DNA of 63,499 bases from JAAYZQ01 sp034428935 (lineage in GTDB: Bacteria > Chloroflexota > Anaerolineae > JAAYZQ01), in NCBI GenBank assembly GCA_034428935.1, contig DAOUHB010000044.1:1-63499 (forward strand), given 5' to 3'. The notes below the pieces were generated by a model, which did no database searches, was not told the DNA's origin, and saw only the letters and a list, made by a program, of their open reading frames with translations. Shown here piece after piece: positions 50,299 to 60,491 of this stretch. The stretch's first letter is position 1. The number at the start of each line of letters is the position of its first letter. A program made the translations under genes and the position numbers.

Positions 50299-53200
50299 TC
50301 ATACAGATCCAGGCCGTAATGGCCAAACTCATGGATCACGGTCCGGTAAGCGTCTGGGATATCCCAGACATTAAAATCAAACGGAGTCCCATAGGACTCA
50401 AAACGCGATAAAGACATGTGTTCATCCGTGCCCTCCCAGATGCCGCCCACGTGAGCGTGTGCCCAGAGGGAATTGCTGGCATGGATGCGGGCATCGGCTT
50501 GATCCCAGCGCGCTTTCTCATCCCAGATGTCGATGACCTCGAAATACATCTGCCCATCGGTGATGTCAAACAGGTAATCCGAGGCGTGCCTCAAGGATGC
50601 CAGCAAATCGGTGAGGAAAGCTGTATCGGCGTCCCACTCCACCGAGACCAGCAGGTAGAAGCCGATCAGGGCGTTGTCCCGGCGCACGCGCAGCACCTGG
50701 GTGGCGCCGGTATTGGTGACCGTGTGCTGCTGGGGGTTGCCGGCGTTGTCAAAGCTGATCGAAGTGAGGTGAATGCGGTAAGCCCAATTGCCGGGCCCAT
50801 GCACCCAATCGTGGTAGCCCTTCTTGGCCGGCTGGCTGGCCACCGTGTAGCGGGCCGATAGCTGGTCCCCCAGCAGCACGTTGTATAGCTGGATCGTGCC
50901 GTTGCCGTACGTCTGTCCCCGGTAGTCTCCATTCAGGTAGACGGTGGCCTCGGGCAACGTCACCCCGCTCTCATTCTCCACGATCACCGTCACCTCCACC
51001 CCGAAGGTGATCTCCCATGGGCTGGACCAGGCGCCCAGGTTGTTGGTATTATCGCGAGCGCGCGCCCGGAAATAAACCGTCTGGCCGCGCGTGCCGGTGT
51101 AAGGCCCGGAGGTCAACGTGGCGCCCAACCTCCAATTGACCCACGTCACGCCGTCGTTACTGATTTGCAGGTCGTAGTTCTGGATTCCGGCGTGGGCGTC
51201 GAACCCGGCCCAGCTCACCGTGACCTGGGCGACGTTGACCGCCCCAGGACCTGGCCCGGTCATCCAGGCATAGGGCGCGGTGGTATCGATGCGGATCGGA
51301 CCATAATGCCTCGCTCCAGAGGCGGCGTTTCCGGCCTGGTCGATGGCGCGCACGTGGAAGTACCAGTCGCCGCCATCGTTCAAGGGGCCGCTTTCGGCCT
51401 GCTCGGAGGTGATCTCCAAAACAGCCGGGGGCACAGCGGTGGGGCTGATGCTCCAATCCACGTTGTAGCCAGCTACGCCACTGCCGGCATCCGTTGCCCC
51501 CGCCCAGTTACAGCTCACCCGGTCAAGCGATTTCCAGATGCTCTCCGGGTGCGTGGGGCAATCCCAGGTGCTGGGGTTCTGCGGGGGAACCGTATCGATC
51601 CTGACTGCGTAGGCCGGGCTTTCGCCCACGTTGCCGGCGAGGTCCCGGATGCGGAAGCGCACCTGGTTCTGGTCGGGCGCGGCCGAGTCCCGGCCGAACG
51701 GCGGGGAGGCGCTGATCACCTGGGGAGCGGTCGTACCGTAGCTACCGGTGCAGGCTGCCGGCTGCCAGGCGCTCCAGGTCGTCCCGGCGTCGGTTGAGTA
51801 GCTGAACTCGGCCGTGCCAACGTCCAGCCCGGATACTGTGTCCTCTACCTGCACGCTGGTCTCGGGCGACTGCGTGTTAACCCAGACGGTGGGGCTGAAA
51901 TTGGCCCAGTTGCCGGGGGGCAGTGTATCTTCCGGCTGCTCGGGGATATCCCAGAACTTGTTGCCGGTCAAAACCTTGCCTTGCAGAGGATAGGTGTAAT
52001 AGATCCAGTTGCTGCTCGCGACCACGCCACCCAGCGTGGAGGAACCCACCGACACATAGCCAGCCGGGTCGGACTCGACGATGTGATAGAACTCGCACAA
52101 GGTGTAACCTGGCAGGCCATACCAGCCGGTCCTGGCGGTGACCGCGTCGGCGATCAGGACACCCGGCGCGCCCTGATCGTTGGAGCAGTAGAGCTCGACG
52201 CTCACCCCCGCCAGAGGCAGCCTCTCGTCCCCTGTCATACCGGAGTAGACGTATCCCTCCAGCCTGGGGACCTGCACAGTGTGAACCTCGCCGTAGATGT
52301 CGACCCCCTGCGCGTCGTAATTGCGATAATCCTCCCACACCGCCAGCAGCGCATTCCCCTCCCCGGCCGCCAGTGCCGGGCGCATCTCGTGGCTGTTATA
52401 GATGTTGGATATGGGGAACGCATCCTCGGGCCTTGTGCCATCGTAGGCCACTCGCCGGGCGTAGACGTCGCGGTCCCAGGCTTCGTTGGCGAAATCCCAA
52501 GCCACCAGGTAGCTGCGGCTTGCCGCACTGTAAGCCACATCCGGACTGAAGCGGTTCTTATCGCCGCCGGAAGCGATGGGGAACTGACCGTCAACCAAAT
52601 CTCCGCTGGCGCTCACCCGCTGGCCATAGATCTCGGATCCGTACGCTGGTGTGTAATGGTGGTCCTGCCAGACCACCAGGTACTGGGCGTGGGTGGGGTT
52701 GTAGGCCAGGCGCGGGGCGACCTGGTCTCCCTCCCAGGTGGAGACGGGGATCAGGCTGCCGGCCAGTGCGCCCAGGCCGGTCACCCGCTGGGCATAGATG
52801 CCGTAATCCTCGGCGTACGGCTGCCAGCCCTGCCAGACCACCAGGTAATCGCTGCCATCGTCGGCCACCGCCGGGTGCTGCTCCTGCAATTCGCTGTTGG
52901 CGATCACGATGGGGTTACCAATATGGAGACCTTCCGGGTGCAGGCGCTGGGCGTAGATGTCAAAGTGGGCGACCTCTTCCGAGCCGCTCAGGTGTTCCCA
53001 GACGACCAGGAATTCTCCCCGGCTGGGGTTATAGGCCACCGCCGGGTGGCTTTCGATGACGCCTGTGTCAGCCACCACGATCTCGCCCCCCACACGCTCA
53101 CCGTTGGCGGAAACCCGCCAGGCGCGGATATCGTGGTCGGTGGCAGAGTATTCCTCCTCCCAGACCACCAGGTATTCGTTGTAGGCAGGGTTGTAGGCCA

Positions 53201-53619
53201 GGTCCGGATTGAGCTGAAAAGCGGTGCTCACCGTGACGGCGATTTCACCCCCAAGGGGAGTTCCGGCGCCGTCCACCCGGCGGGCGTAGATGTCGTGGTC
53301 GCTGGCCGAGTACTCGTGCTCCCAGGCCACGAGATACTCGCCGATCGCGCTTCCATAGGCCGCCCTGGGCACAAGCTGGTCGTTGGCCTGCATGGTGATC
53401 GGCGCCGCAGTGACCGCCCACGGCCCGGCGGCATCATCAGCCTGGCCCTGCCAGGCGAGTGATGCGGGCAGCGCTGCGCCGATCCAGAAAAGCAGCAGGA
53501 CCACGACCCATGACTTGCCAAAGACCGTCTTGCCGTCCATCCTTGCACCTCCTGTCAATGTGCGCCTTGGGCGCCTCTTGGGTTTACAGCGAGAGCCCCG
53601 CACAGTTGGTCCCCAGGCG

Positions 53620-53912
53620 TTACCGATGGCGCACCACCAGCGGCAGGTAGATGCTGTGCTGCCCAATCACCACCCCGCCGCCCCAGAAGCCGCCGCCCAG
53701 GGTATACCCTCCGCCGTTCAGCGTGCCCGCATCCGCTTGGCCGATCGTGCCCCCCAACGAGTAGCCGGCGCCCGTCGAGAAGGTCCGCCGCCGCCGTCCA
53801 CCGTGTTCCAGGTCAGGTCATAGCCGTCGCCGGACTGGGCGGATACGCTGGCAGCGACAGCCAGTGGCAAAAGGACCGCCTGAACGAGCAGGAAACCTGG
53901 TTCCCCTTTCAT
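53620..53912 (-). pseudogene. Small secreted 'YLPLVVR'-tail protein, frameshifted
   Basis: ATG 53912 opens a signal-peptide-like start (MKGEPGFLLVQAVLLPLAVA, then ASVSAQ) and the Chloroflexota secreted-protein core SGDGYDLTWNTVDGGGG. The frame then breaks in a GGC run near 53785-53795 and turns into Arg-rich nonsense. Shifting by one base recovers the expected rest: TFSTGAGYSLGGTIGQADAG, GGGYTLGGGFWGGG and IYLPLVVRHR, ending at TAA 53620-53622. A one-base change in a simple repeat, real or a sequencing error, explains it. Confidence 0.8.
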
Positions 53913-54025
53913 TGCCTGACTCCCTGCTTCCGCCGCCAGCAGACCGCGACGCCGAGAAGGACCAGCCCACCGAGCGCCAGCCCTGGAGACAGGGCGGACG
54001 CTCCAACGGCAAGTAAACTTAACAT
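53909..54025 (-). CDS. 38-residue membrane peptide overlapping the next gene
   Basis: ATG 54025 gives a 38-codon frame: a hydrophobic stretch LALGGLVLLGVAVCW followed by RRKQGVRQ, resembling the membrane-plus-basic tail of a cell-surface sorting signal. Its TGA overlaps the ATG of the secreted protein (ATGA). It may be a small membrane protein, a translational-coupling leader or the surviving tail of a larger lost gene. GGAAG lies just upstream. Confidence 0.4.
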   Translation of the reverse strand: MLSLLAVGASALSPGLALGGLVLLGVAVCWRRKQGVRQ

Positions 54026-54037
54026 TCTTCCGCGCCC

Positions 54038-54466
54038 TTACTGACCGCGTAAGATAAGGGGCAGATATTTCCGGTAGGGCACTCGCTGCATAACGAACAC
54101 ACCGCCGCCCCACGTTCCGGCATACAAGGTAGTAGAGGTCGCCGGATCAATCACCAGTGCCCAAACACGGGGATTGGTCAGGCCGGCATTGATCGCGCTC
54201 CAGGAACTGCCCCCGTTCGTGCTCTTGAACACGCCACCAGAAGTCCCGGCATATAGTGTACTGGTCATCTGCGGGTCGATGGCCAGGGCACGAACATAGA
54301 GATGGGTAAGGCCGGTGTTGACCGCGTTCCAGGATGCGCCACCGTCTGTGCTCTTGAACACGCCACCGCCAGTCCCCGCGTATAGCGTAGTCGGCGTCGC
54401 GGGGTCAAGCGCCAGGGCAAGAACATCGGTATTCGTCAAACCATCGTTGACCGGGCTCGACCACAA
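54038..54466 (-). pseudogene. N-terminally truncated BNR/YCF48-type repeat protein
   Basis: The frame encodes three repeats of the type ALAIDP...TLYAGTSGGVFKSTNGGSSW and ends in YRKYLPLILRGQ, the secreted-protein tail seen in the neighbouring genes. It has no signal peptide and no good start codon (TTG 54466 at best), and an in-frame TGA lies about 40 bases upstream. Such proteins are normally several hundred residues long with an N-terminal signal. It is therefore probably the surviving 3' end of a gene cut by rearrangement next to the regulator gene. Confidence 0.65.
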
Positions 54467-54521
54467 TGGCAGTGATTCGAGTGTAGCAGGGAGGTATCAA
54501 AAGAGCATCAAAGCGGATGTG

Positions 54522-57500
54522 CTACAAAGGGGGTTGAGGGTTGACCTGATCTTGCTCTTGTACCTGCTGGCCGGCCAGGTAGCGGGCGCGCAGGCCGGGA
54601 TCGGGGATGCGGCCTGCTTTCTCCTGCACCAGAGCCAGCGCCTCTTGCTCCTGGGCTTGTGCCTCGGCTGTGCGGCCCAGGGCGCGCAGCACGCGGGCGT
54701 GGGCCCGGTGGACCTGCTCGGTGCCGATCCAGCTCTCGTCGCTCCGCGGCGCGAGGTCAACGGCGCAGCCTGTGTGCTCCAGGGCCCCTTGCGGATCGCA
54801 CCGGGCCAACAGGGCCAACCCCATCTCCAGCTCGCCCCACATACGGCAGACCGGCACGTCGATCTCGCACCCGACCTGTGCCGCCTCCGTGGCGTGGGTG
54901 AGGGCCTCGGTGAGATGGCCCAGCCGCCGTTCGGCGCGGGCCAGCGCGGCCAGCCCCACGGCCAGGTAGCGGCGCGCCTTGCTCTCGCGGGCCAGAGCCA
55001 CAGCCTCGGTCAGGCGGCTCTGCGCCGCCAGGGGCTCACCGCCAGCCAACTCCACCAGCCCCAGGCCGATGAGTGCCTTTGCCAGGCGCCGCTGGTGCTG
55101 GATCGGGCGCGCCCGTTCGGCGGCCCGCTCCAGCCAGCGGCGTGCTCCCGCGATTTCGCCCAGGTGATAGAGGGCCAACCCGGTTCCCACCTCGGCCGCC
55201 ACGCGCCCATGTTCGGTGCGCAGCTCTCGCTGGAGGTCCAGCGCCTGCCGGAAGATATCCGCTGCGGCCAGGTACTCGCCCCGGCGCAGTTCAAGGGACC
55301 CCCACTGGATCAAGCCATACGCCTCGGCAGGCCGCACACCGATGCGATGAGCCAGGTCTAGATGCTCTATCAGGTACTGCCTCGCCTCGGCCAGTCGCCC
55401 CATCCGCTGATAAGTCGCCCCGATATCCAGACCGGCCCAGGCCAAGCCGTTGGAGTCGCCCAGTGCCTGGTGGTCGGCATAGGACTCTTGCTGGCAGGCA
55501 AGGGAGTGGGCATAGTCTCCCAGGTGAAAGTGGACGTAGCCCAGAATGTGCGTAATGTGCCGGCGCGTTTCCCGGTTCTCCTCGGAGGTGATGGCCAGGG
55601 CCGATTCGAGGGCCGCCAGCGCCGGCCCCGGCTGCCCCAGGAAGTAGTGGGCAAAGCCGGCCTGGCCCAACAGGTAGCCGCGAGCCGCCGTGTCTTGCAA
55701 GCGGCCGGCAAGGGCCAGGCCCTCTTGCGCCGCGGCGATGGCTGTCTCGTACCTTGCATCCAGGTTCAGATAACGGGCCCGCAGCATCCGTGTTTGCAGC
55801 CGCAGGCGATCGTCGTCGCTGCTCTCGGCCAGCGCGGCCAGTGCCGCCAGATCGGCATCGCGACCGGCAAGACGGGCCTGAAGGTAGCGCAATCGGGCGC
55901 GTTCGGCCAGGGCCTGGCCGCGCTGAGCCCGGTACTCGGGTGAGCCATATTCGGGGTCCAGATTATCCAGCAACTCCAGGACGCGTCCCAGGTATTGCTC
56001 GGCCTCCCCCCAGGCAAAGAGCCGACCGGCCTCCTGGGCAGCCAGGTCAAAGTAGCGCAGGGCCTCTTTTATTTCGCCCGCGGCGTCAAAGTGACGGGCA
56101 ATCTCCCCGGCGGCATTGGGCCGGCCGGCGTAAAGGCGTTGCATCGCCAGGGCCGTCCGCCGGTGCAGCCGTTGCCGGCGGCGGGGGTGCACCTGGGCAT
56201 AGATGACCTCCTGGATCAGGTGATGGTCAAACTCGTAATCGCCCTCTGATGTGCCGGCGGCTTCGCGCACCAGGCGGCGGCGCAGGAGTTCATCCAGGGC
56301 CTCCAGCGTGGTTTCTTCCTCGCAGCCCCACACCGCCCCGAGCAGCTCCAGATTCAGAACCTGGCCGATGACCGCCGCCACGGTGGCCAGGTCCCGCGCG
56401 GGAGCCGAGAGCCGCCCCAGGTGGATGTCAATGGCCTGGCGGACCGTGTCCGGGATGGGGAGATGGACCGCAGCCGTATCGTCAATCCAGCGTCCCTTGA
56501 CCAAGCGCAGCATCCCGGCCTCGGACAGGGCCCGCAGGCTGGCCAGGGCGAAGAAAGGGTTGCCCCCGGTTTGCCGGTAGACCCGGGTGATAAAGGGTTC
56601 GCTGACCCCGGGCAGCCACTGAGCGAGGGCCTGGCAGTCGATGTGGCCCAGTTCCAGGCGGATGAGCCGACCCTCCTGTTCCAGCGCAAAGGCCAGCCGG
56701 TACAAGGGGTGGGCGCTGGTGACCTCCTCGGAGCGGCAGGTGGCGAGCACCAGGGCCGGCGCGCCGGCGAGGTGGCGGGCCAGGTGGTGGAGCCAGGCCA
56801 GCACCGAGTCCGACGCCCAGTGGAAATCCTCCAGGACCACCAGGAGCGGGTTGTAGCGGGCGAGTTCCACCAGGAAGGAGGTGAGCGCCTCACAGACGCG
56901 CGCCAGTTGTTGTTCGGCCGGGAACTGCGGCGGGGGCAGCCCTTCGGCCAGCTCGGGGGCCAGGCAGGCCAGCAGGTTCACTTGCCAGGGTGGGAGCCGA
57001 GCCAGGACAGGCTGCCCTCCCACGGAGAGGGCCGCCCGCAGCAGGTCGGCCAGCGCGTCGTGGGGCAGGGGATGCTCATGCTCGTAGCAGCGTCCGCAGA
57101 TGACCCCGCCCCCTCTCTGGCGGATGTAGTGGGCCAGCTCCTCGGCCAAACGGCTCTTGCCGATGCCGGCCTCGCCGCTGACGAGCACCAGACGTGCCTT
57201 GCCGGAGCGGGCCTCATCCCAGAGGGCCTGTAGGTCTCGCCACTCTGCCTCGCGGCCCACGAACAGGGGGCGCTCCAGGAGGCTGTGGTGCCCACGGGGC
57301 GAACGCTGCGGCACCGGTGCGGCCTGCCGCCAGGCAGGGCCCAGGAGCTGATCGAACAGCGCCGCCGTTTTTGGCTCGGCCTCGGCGCCAAGCTCGGCTT
57401 GCAGCGTGGCCCGGCAGCGGCGGGCTTGAAGCAGGGCCTCGGCGCGATGGCCCATCTGGAGGTGCAGACGGATGACGGCGCAGTAGATGTCCTCTCGCAA

Positions 57501-58076
57501 GGGATCCCGATCCAGCAGTAGCGCGGCATGGTGCAGCGCCTCCTGGGCTTGTTCCCGCTGCTCGTAGTGGATCACCAACCATTCCAGCGCCGCCAGATAC
57601 AGGCCCTCCAGATAGTAGCGTCGTTCTACGCACCAGTCATCGTAGAACCCCTCCAGAAAGTCGCCGCGGTACAGCTTGACGGCCACGACCAACAGATCCG
57701 GGTCGGGGGGATGCCCTGGGGTGCCTGTCGCGGAGCGCAGTTGACTGGTAACGGCCTGTTCTAGAGCCTCCGCATCGAGCCAGTAGGTTATGTCGGGGTT
57801 GAAGCGGACCTTTTGCGCAGTGGTCAGCACAAAGTCACCGGCTGGGAGGGCGCGGCGGATGTGCCATATCGCCGTGCTGAGGCTATGCAGGGCCCTCTCG
57901 CGGGGATGCTCGGGCCAGAAGAGGTTGGCCAGTTCTTCGCGACGATGGGCTCGCCCGCAGTGCGTGACCAGGTAGGCGAGCAGCGACCGGGCCTTTACCG
58001 TGGCGGGAGGCGGTAAGGCCTGCTCGCCAAGGCTGAGCTCGAATTCGCCAAGTAAGCGAATCTGCAGAATGGACAT
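54522..58076 (-). CDS. BTAD-type transcriptional regulator with AAA ATPase and TPR domains
   Basis: I chose ATG 58076. The 1184 residues begin with an OmpR-like winged helix (MSILQIRLLGEFELSLG, SLLAYLV, REELANLFWPE) and the BTAD helical domain up to about 250. An AAA/STAND ATPase follows, with Walker A GEAGIGKS (301-308) and Walker B-type LLVVLEDFHWASDS. The C-terminal half is TPR-like helical repeats. Such proteins sense a ligand or partner through the TPR part and activate transcription. The target is unknown; the neighbouring secreted-protein genes or the operon at 58.3-62.9 kb are candidates. Confidence 0.9.
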   Translation of the reverse strand: MSILQIRLLGEFELSLGEQALPPPATVKARSLLAYLVTHCGRAHRREELANLFWPEHPRERALHSLSTAIWHIRRALPAGDFVLTTAQKVRFNPDITYWLDAEALEQAVTSQLRSATGTPGHPPDPDLLVVAVKLYRGDFLEGFYDDWCVERRYYLEGLYLAALEWLVIHYEQREQAQEALHHAALLLDRDPLREDIYCAVIRLHLQMGHRAEALLQARRCRATLQAELGAEAEPKTAALFDQLLGPAWRQAAPVPQRSPRGHHSLLERPLFVGREAEWRDLQALWDEARSGKARLVLVSGEAGIGKSRLAEELAHYIRQRGGGVICGRCYEHEHPLPHDALADLLRAALSVGGQPVLARLPPWQVNLLACLAPELAEGLPPPQFPAEQQLARVCEALTSFLVELARYNPLLVVLEDFHWASDSVLAWLHHLARHLAGAPALVLATCRSEEVTSAHPLYRLAFALEQEGRLIRLELGHIDCQALAQWLPGVSEPFITRVYRQTGGNPFFALASLRALSEAGMLRLVKGRWIDDTAAVHLPIPDTVRQAIDIHLGRLSAPARDLATVAAVIGQVLNLELLGAVWGCEEETTLEALDELLRRRLVREAAGTSEGDYEFDHHLIQEVIYAQVHPRRRQRLHRRTALAMQRLYAGRPNAAGEIARHFDAAGEIKEALRYFDLAAQEAGRLFAWGEAEQYLGRVLELLDNLDPEYGSPEYRAQRGQALAERARLRYLQARLAGRDADLAALAALAESSDDDRLRLQTRMLRARYLNLDARYETAIAAAQEGLALAGRLQDTAARGYLLGQAGFAHYFLGQPGPALAALESALAITSEENRETRRHITHILGYVHFHLGDYAHSLACQQESYADHQALGDSNGLAWAGLDIGATYQRMGRLAEARQYLIEHLDLAHRIGVRPAEAYGLIQWGSLELRRGEYLAAADIFRQALDLQRELRTEHGRVAAEVGTGLALYHLGEIAGARRWLERAAERARPIQHQRRLAKALIGLGLVELAGGEPLAAQSRLTEAVALARESKARRYLAVGLAALARAERRLGHLTEALTHATEAAQVGCEIDVPVCRMWGELEMGLALLARCDPQGALEHTGCAVDLAPRSDESWIGTEQVHRAHARVLRALGRTAEAQAQEQEALALVQEKAGRIPDPGLRARYLAGQQVQEQDQVNPQPPL

Positions 58077-58188
58077 CGGCAGTTCCGACTGCAAACGCTA
58101 TTTCAGCGGCTCCAGGCACCGGAATCTCGGGCTGGAGACAGGTCATCAAGCAGGCCGGTAACCTGGCACAGTCACCCGCGCTGGGCAT

Positions 58189-58217
58189 AGTATATCGCAT
58201 CATCGTCGACTTGACAA
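58189..58217 (-). promoter_or_regulatory. Promoter of the BTAD regulator gene
   Basis: On the minus strand TTGTCA, a 17-base spacer and TATACT lie about 113 bases before ATG 58076. Confidence 0.6.
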
Positions 58218-58262
58218 CTGCTCTCCAGTGGATCTTGGCCTGGAAAGGCAATCTGCCTTGCT

Positions 58263-59642
58263 TCACCACACGCCATGCGCCCTCAGCTTCTCCATCGCGG
58301 CCTTGTGAATCTCGATCAATTGCGTGATGTCCTCGTCGGTGTGAGCCGTGCACAGCAACCCATGGTTGGCAGAGATGTGCAGCCCGTTCTTGCGGTACAG
58401 CAGCCTCAGTCCAACGCTCGCGTCCGGATCGCACTGGCGCGCATCCCGCACGCTATTGACCGGTCCACGGGTTGCGTGCATCCAGAACATGGAGCCGGCG
58501 CCGGTTGCTATCGCCGGATAGTCCTTTTCCCGAGCAAAGCGATTGATCTCGGTCCGAAAGCGCTCTCCCATCGCGTTCATGCGCGCATACAACTGGGGTT
58601 CTCCGCTCAGGCGTCGCAGGACGGCCGTCCCGGCCGCTGTCACCAGTGGGTTGCCATTGAATGTCCCTGCCATCAGGATGGATCCCGGCTCAACGTCGTA
58701 TTCCATCAGGCGCATGGCTTCCGCCGTTCCGCCCACCGCCCCAAAGGGAAGACCACCACCGGCAACCTTGCCATAGGTGCTCACATCAGGTGTGACCCCG
58801 TAGAACTCTTGCGCGCCGCCGGGGGCCAGGCGAAAGCCGGTAATGACCTCGTCAAAGATGAGCAAGGCCCCGATCTGGCGGGTGATGTGGCGCAGCTCGG
58901 TCAAGAATTCCTTGCTGGCCGGAATCGTGCCACCGGCGCCCAGCACGGGCTCGACGATCACGCCGGCCAGCCGGGATGCATGACGGCGGATCTTGTCAAA
59001 GGCGGCCGGGTGATTGTAGGGCAGGACGATGGTATCCTTCCACGCGCCCTCGGCGAGCCCGGGGCTCTCGGGGATCGCTGCCGGATCCTGGACCGGTCCA
59101 CACAGCTCGGCGCCTGGCCCCGGCCGGCCAAAGCTGGCGGCCAGCAGATCGTGGGTACCGTGATATCCACCCTCGAACTTGGCAACCAGGGGGCGCCCTG
59201 TCGTGGCGCGCGCCAGCCGCAGCGCGTACATGGTGGCCTCGGTCCCCGAGTTGCAAAAGCTCACCTTGTCTATGCCTGGCACCATGTCGCAAATCAGCCT
59301 GGCAAAGGCGTATTCGTGCTCGTGACATTGCCCGTAATGTGTCCCGCGGGGCAATGCCTCCTGGATCGCTGCCTGGACCTCGTCGGGTGCGTTGCCGAGG
59401 ATCATGACCGAGAAGCCCAGCATACAATCCAGGTACTCGTTGTCATCCGCGTCCCATAGCCTGGCGCCGCTCGCCCGCTTGACGACCATCGGAAACGGAT
59501 CGGACAGCCGGAAGATGCTGCCCACGCCGGCCGGCATCACCGTGCGGTTCTTTTGCCAGATCGCCAGCGACTTTGGGCTCCTGGCCCGTATCTCGTCGCG
59601 GTACCCGTTCAGAAGCCCAACGATTCTCTCCTTGTCAGCCAT
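58263..59642 (-). CDS. Class III aminotransferase, glutamate-1-semialdehyde-aminomutase-like
   Basis: I chose ATG 59642, preceded by AAGGAGGG. The 459 residues contain the family markers CNSGTEATMYALRLARA, FEGGYHGTHD, LIFDEVITGFR (D264) and the PLP lysine K292 in STYGKVAGGG. The sequence is close to HemL, but no other tetrapyrrole gene is near and it sits last in an operon with hydrolases and an acyltransferase. HemL-like enzymes in such settings often act as aminotransferases or aminomutases of secondary metabolism, so I do not assign hemL. Confidence 0.85.
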   Translation of the reverse strand: MADKERIVGLLNGYRDEIRARSPKSLAIWQKNRTVMPAGVGSIFRLSDPFPMVVKRASGARLWDADDNEYLDCMLGFSVMILGNAPDEVQAAIQEALPRGTHYGQCHEHEYAFARLICDMVPGIDKVSFCNSGTEATMYALRLARATTGRPLVAKFEGGYHGTHDLLAASFGRPGPGAELCGPVQDPAAIPESPGLAEGAWKDTIVLPYNHPAAFDKIRRHASRLAGVIVEPVLGAGGTIPASKEFLTELRHITRQIGALLIFDEVITGFRLAPGGAQEFYGVTPDVSTYGKVAGGGLPFGAVGGTAEAMRLMEYDVEPGSILMAGTFNGNPLVTAAGTAVLRRLSGEPQLYARMNAMGERFRTEINRFAREKDYPAIATGAGSMFWMHATRGPVNSVRDARQCDPDASVGLRLLYRKNGLHISANHGLLCTAHTDEDITQLIEIHKAAMEKLRAHGVW

Positions 59643-59672
59643 GACAGGCCCTCCTTTTGCGTCGATCATCAT

Positions 59673-60491
59673 TCACTCGCCCTCGGTCTCGCCCAGCCCA
59701 TATCCACTCTCGATCAACTCTACCAGGCGGCGCACAAAGCGGGTCGCCGGCGAGCCATCGATGACGTCGTGGTCAAGAATCACCGTCAGGTTGAGGATCT
59801 CGCGCGGTTCGATCCGCCCCTCGACAACGGCTGGCTTCCAGGCCATGCTGCCCACTACCAGGCCGAGGGAGTGGGGAGTGGTGGTGATCCCCCACCCGCT
59901 ATGGCCCTTGCCAAACATCCCAACCGCAGTCACAGCTACCGTGCCTCCCATCGACGCGCGAATCGTCGGGTCACGGCGCGTGGTCCAGCTCATCAGCGTT
60001 TTGACCAGCCTGGACAGCGGCCACGGGAGGAGCATGGCAGACCGGAACCAGCGCGGCATGCCCTTGCCGGGTGGCACCGGCGCGGACTGGACGCTGCGGA
60101 TCTCCTCGTGGATCTCCCGATACGTCTTTTGCTGGGCGCCCTCGATGACGTGCCCCATGAGGGTCCTCTTGTTTCCATCGGCATGTTCGACCATCAGCCC
60201 CACGTTGACGTCGTCGAACAGGACGAGCTGGTTACGGCCTTTCAGGTAGGCCTGCACCTGTGGGTTCTCGGCCACGGCGCGGGCCAGGCAGTGGACCAGG
60301 AAGCCGGTGAAGGAAAGGGTCTCGCCGGTGAGCGCCTTGTGCCCGGCAATGATCTTGCGGGGGACCGTCACGTCCACCTCCAGCAGGCCATACATCCAGT
60401 ACGTCGGCCCGGAGAGGTGGAGCGCGTTCAGCCAGACGCGGCGCCCCCGCGGGAGGTCGACGACGTGATGGGCAATTGCTTTCGCACTCAT
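59673..60491 (-). CDS. Lipoyl-less 2-oxoacid-dehydrogenase-type acyltransferase (E2/CAT fold)
   Basis: The 272 residues correspond to the catalytic domain of E2 acyltransferases. They include SFTGFLVHCLARAVAENPQV, VNVGLMVEH and the active-site stretch LDHDVIDG with H241 and D245, where E2 enzymes have DHRxIDG. No lipoyl or subunit-binding domain is present. Similar stand-alone proteins act as acyltransferases of unknown substrate. The start overlaps the serine-hydrolase stop by 4 bases. Confidence 0.85.
   Translation of the reverse strand: MSAKAIAHHVVDLPRGRRVWLNALHLSGPTYWMYGLLEVDVTVPRKIIAGHKALTGETLSFTGFLVHCLARAVAENPQVQAYLKGRNQLVLFDDVNVGLMVEHADGNKRTLMGHVIEGAQQKTYREIHEEIRSVQSAPVPPGKGMPRWFRSAMLLPWPLSRLVKTLMSWTTRRDPTIRASMGGTVAVTAVGMFGKGHSGWGITTTPHSLGLVVGSMAWKPAVVEGRIEPREILNLTVILDHDVIDGSPATRFVRRLVELIESGYGLGETEGE

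Larger units (their letters stand above)
50139..53540 (-). pseudogene. 5' part of the interrupted secreted zinc-metalloprotease gene
   Basis: I chose ATG 53540, preceded by AGGAGGTGCAAGG. A signal peptide (SWVVVLLLFWIGAALPASLAW) leads into about eight beta-propeller-like repeats with the core YLVVWE...DIYAQRV (about 35-450). A carboxypeptidase-regulatory/SdrD-like domain, Ig/FN3-type domains and a protease domain follow, with the zinc site HEFGHYGLDLYDEYE. After that Glu (50289-50291) the frame runs into the element and ends in 50 foreign residues at 50139. Joining this part to ENTSGG at 49535 restores a 1540-residue protein in frame. The truncated product keeps HExxH but loses the C-terminal domains. 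Confidence 0.85.

Noticed and set aside
54522..55361. Plus-strand frames overlapping the BTAD regulator
   Set aside because: The minus-strand frame has a continuous TPR pattern here; the plus frames are compositionally biased shadows.
58263..59642. Calling the aminotransferase hemL
   Set aside because: The fold and motifs fit, but the operon contains no tetrapyrrole gene and the partners point elsewhere.
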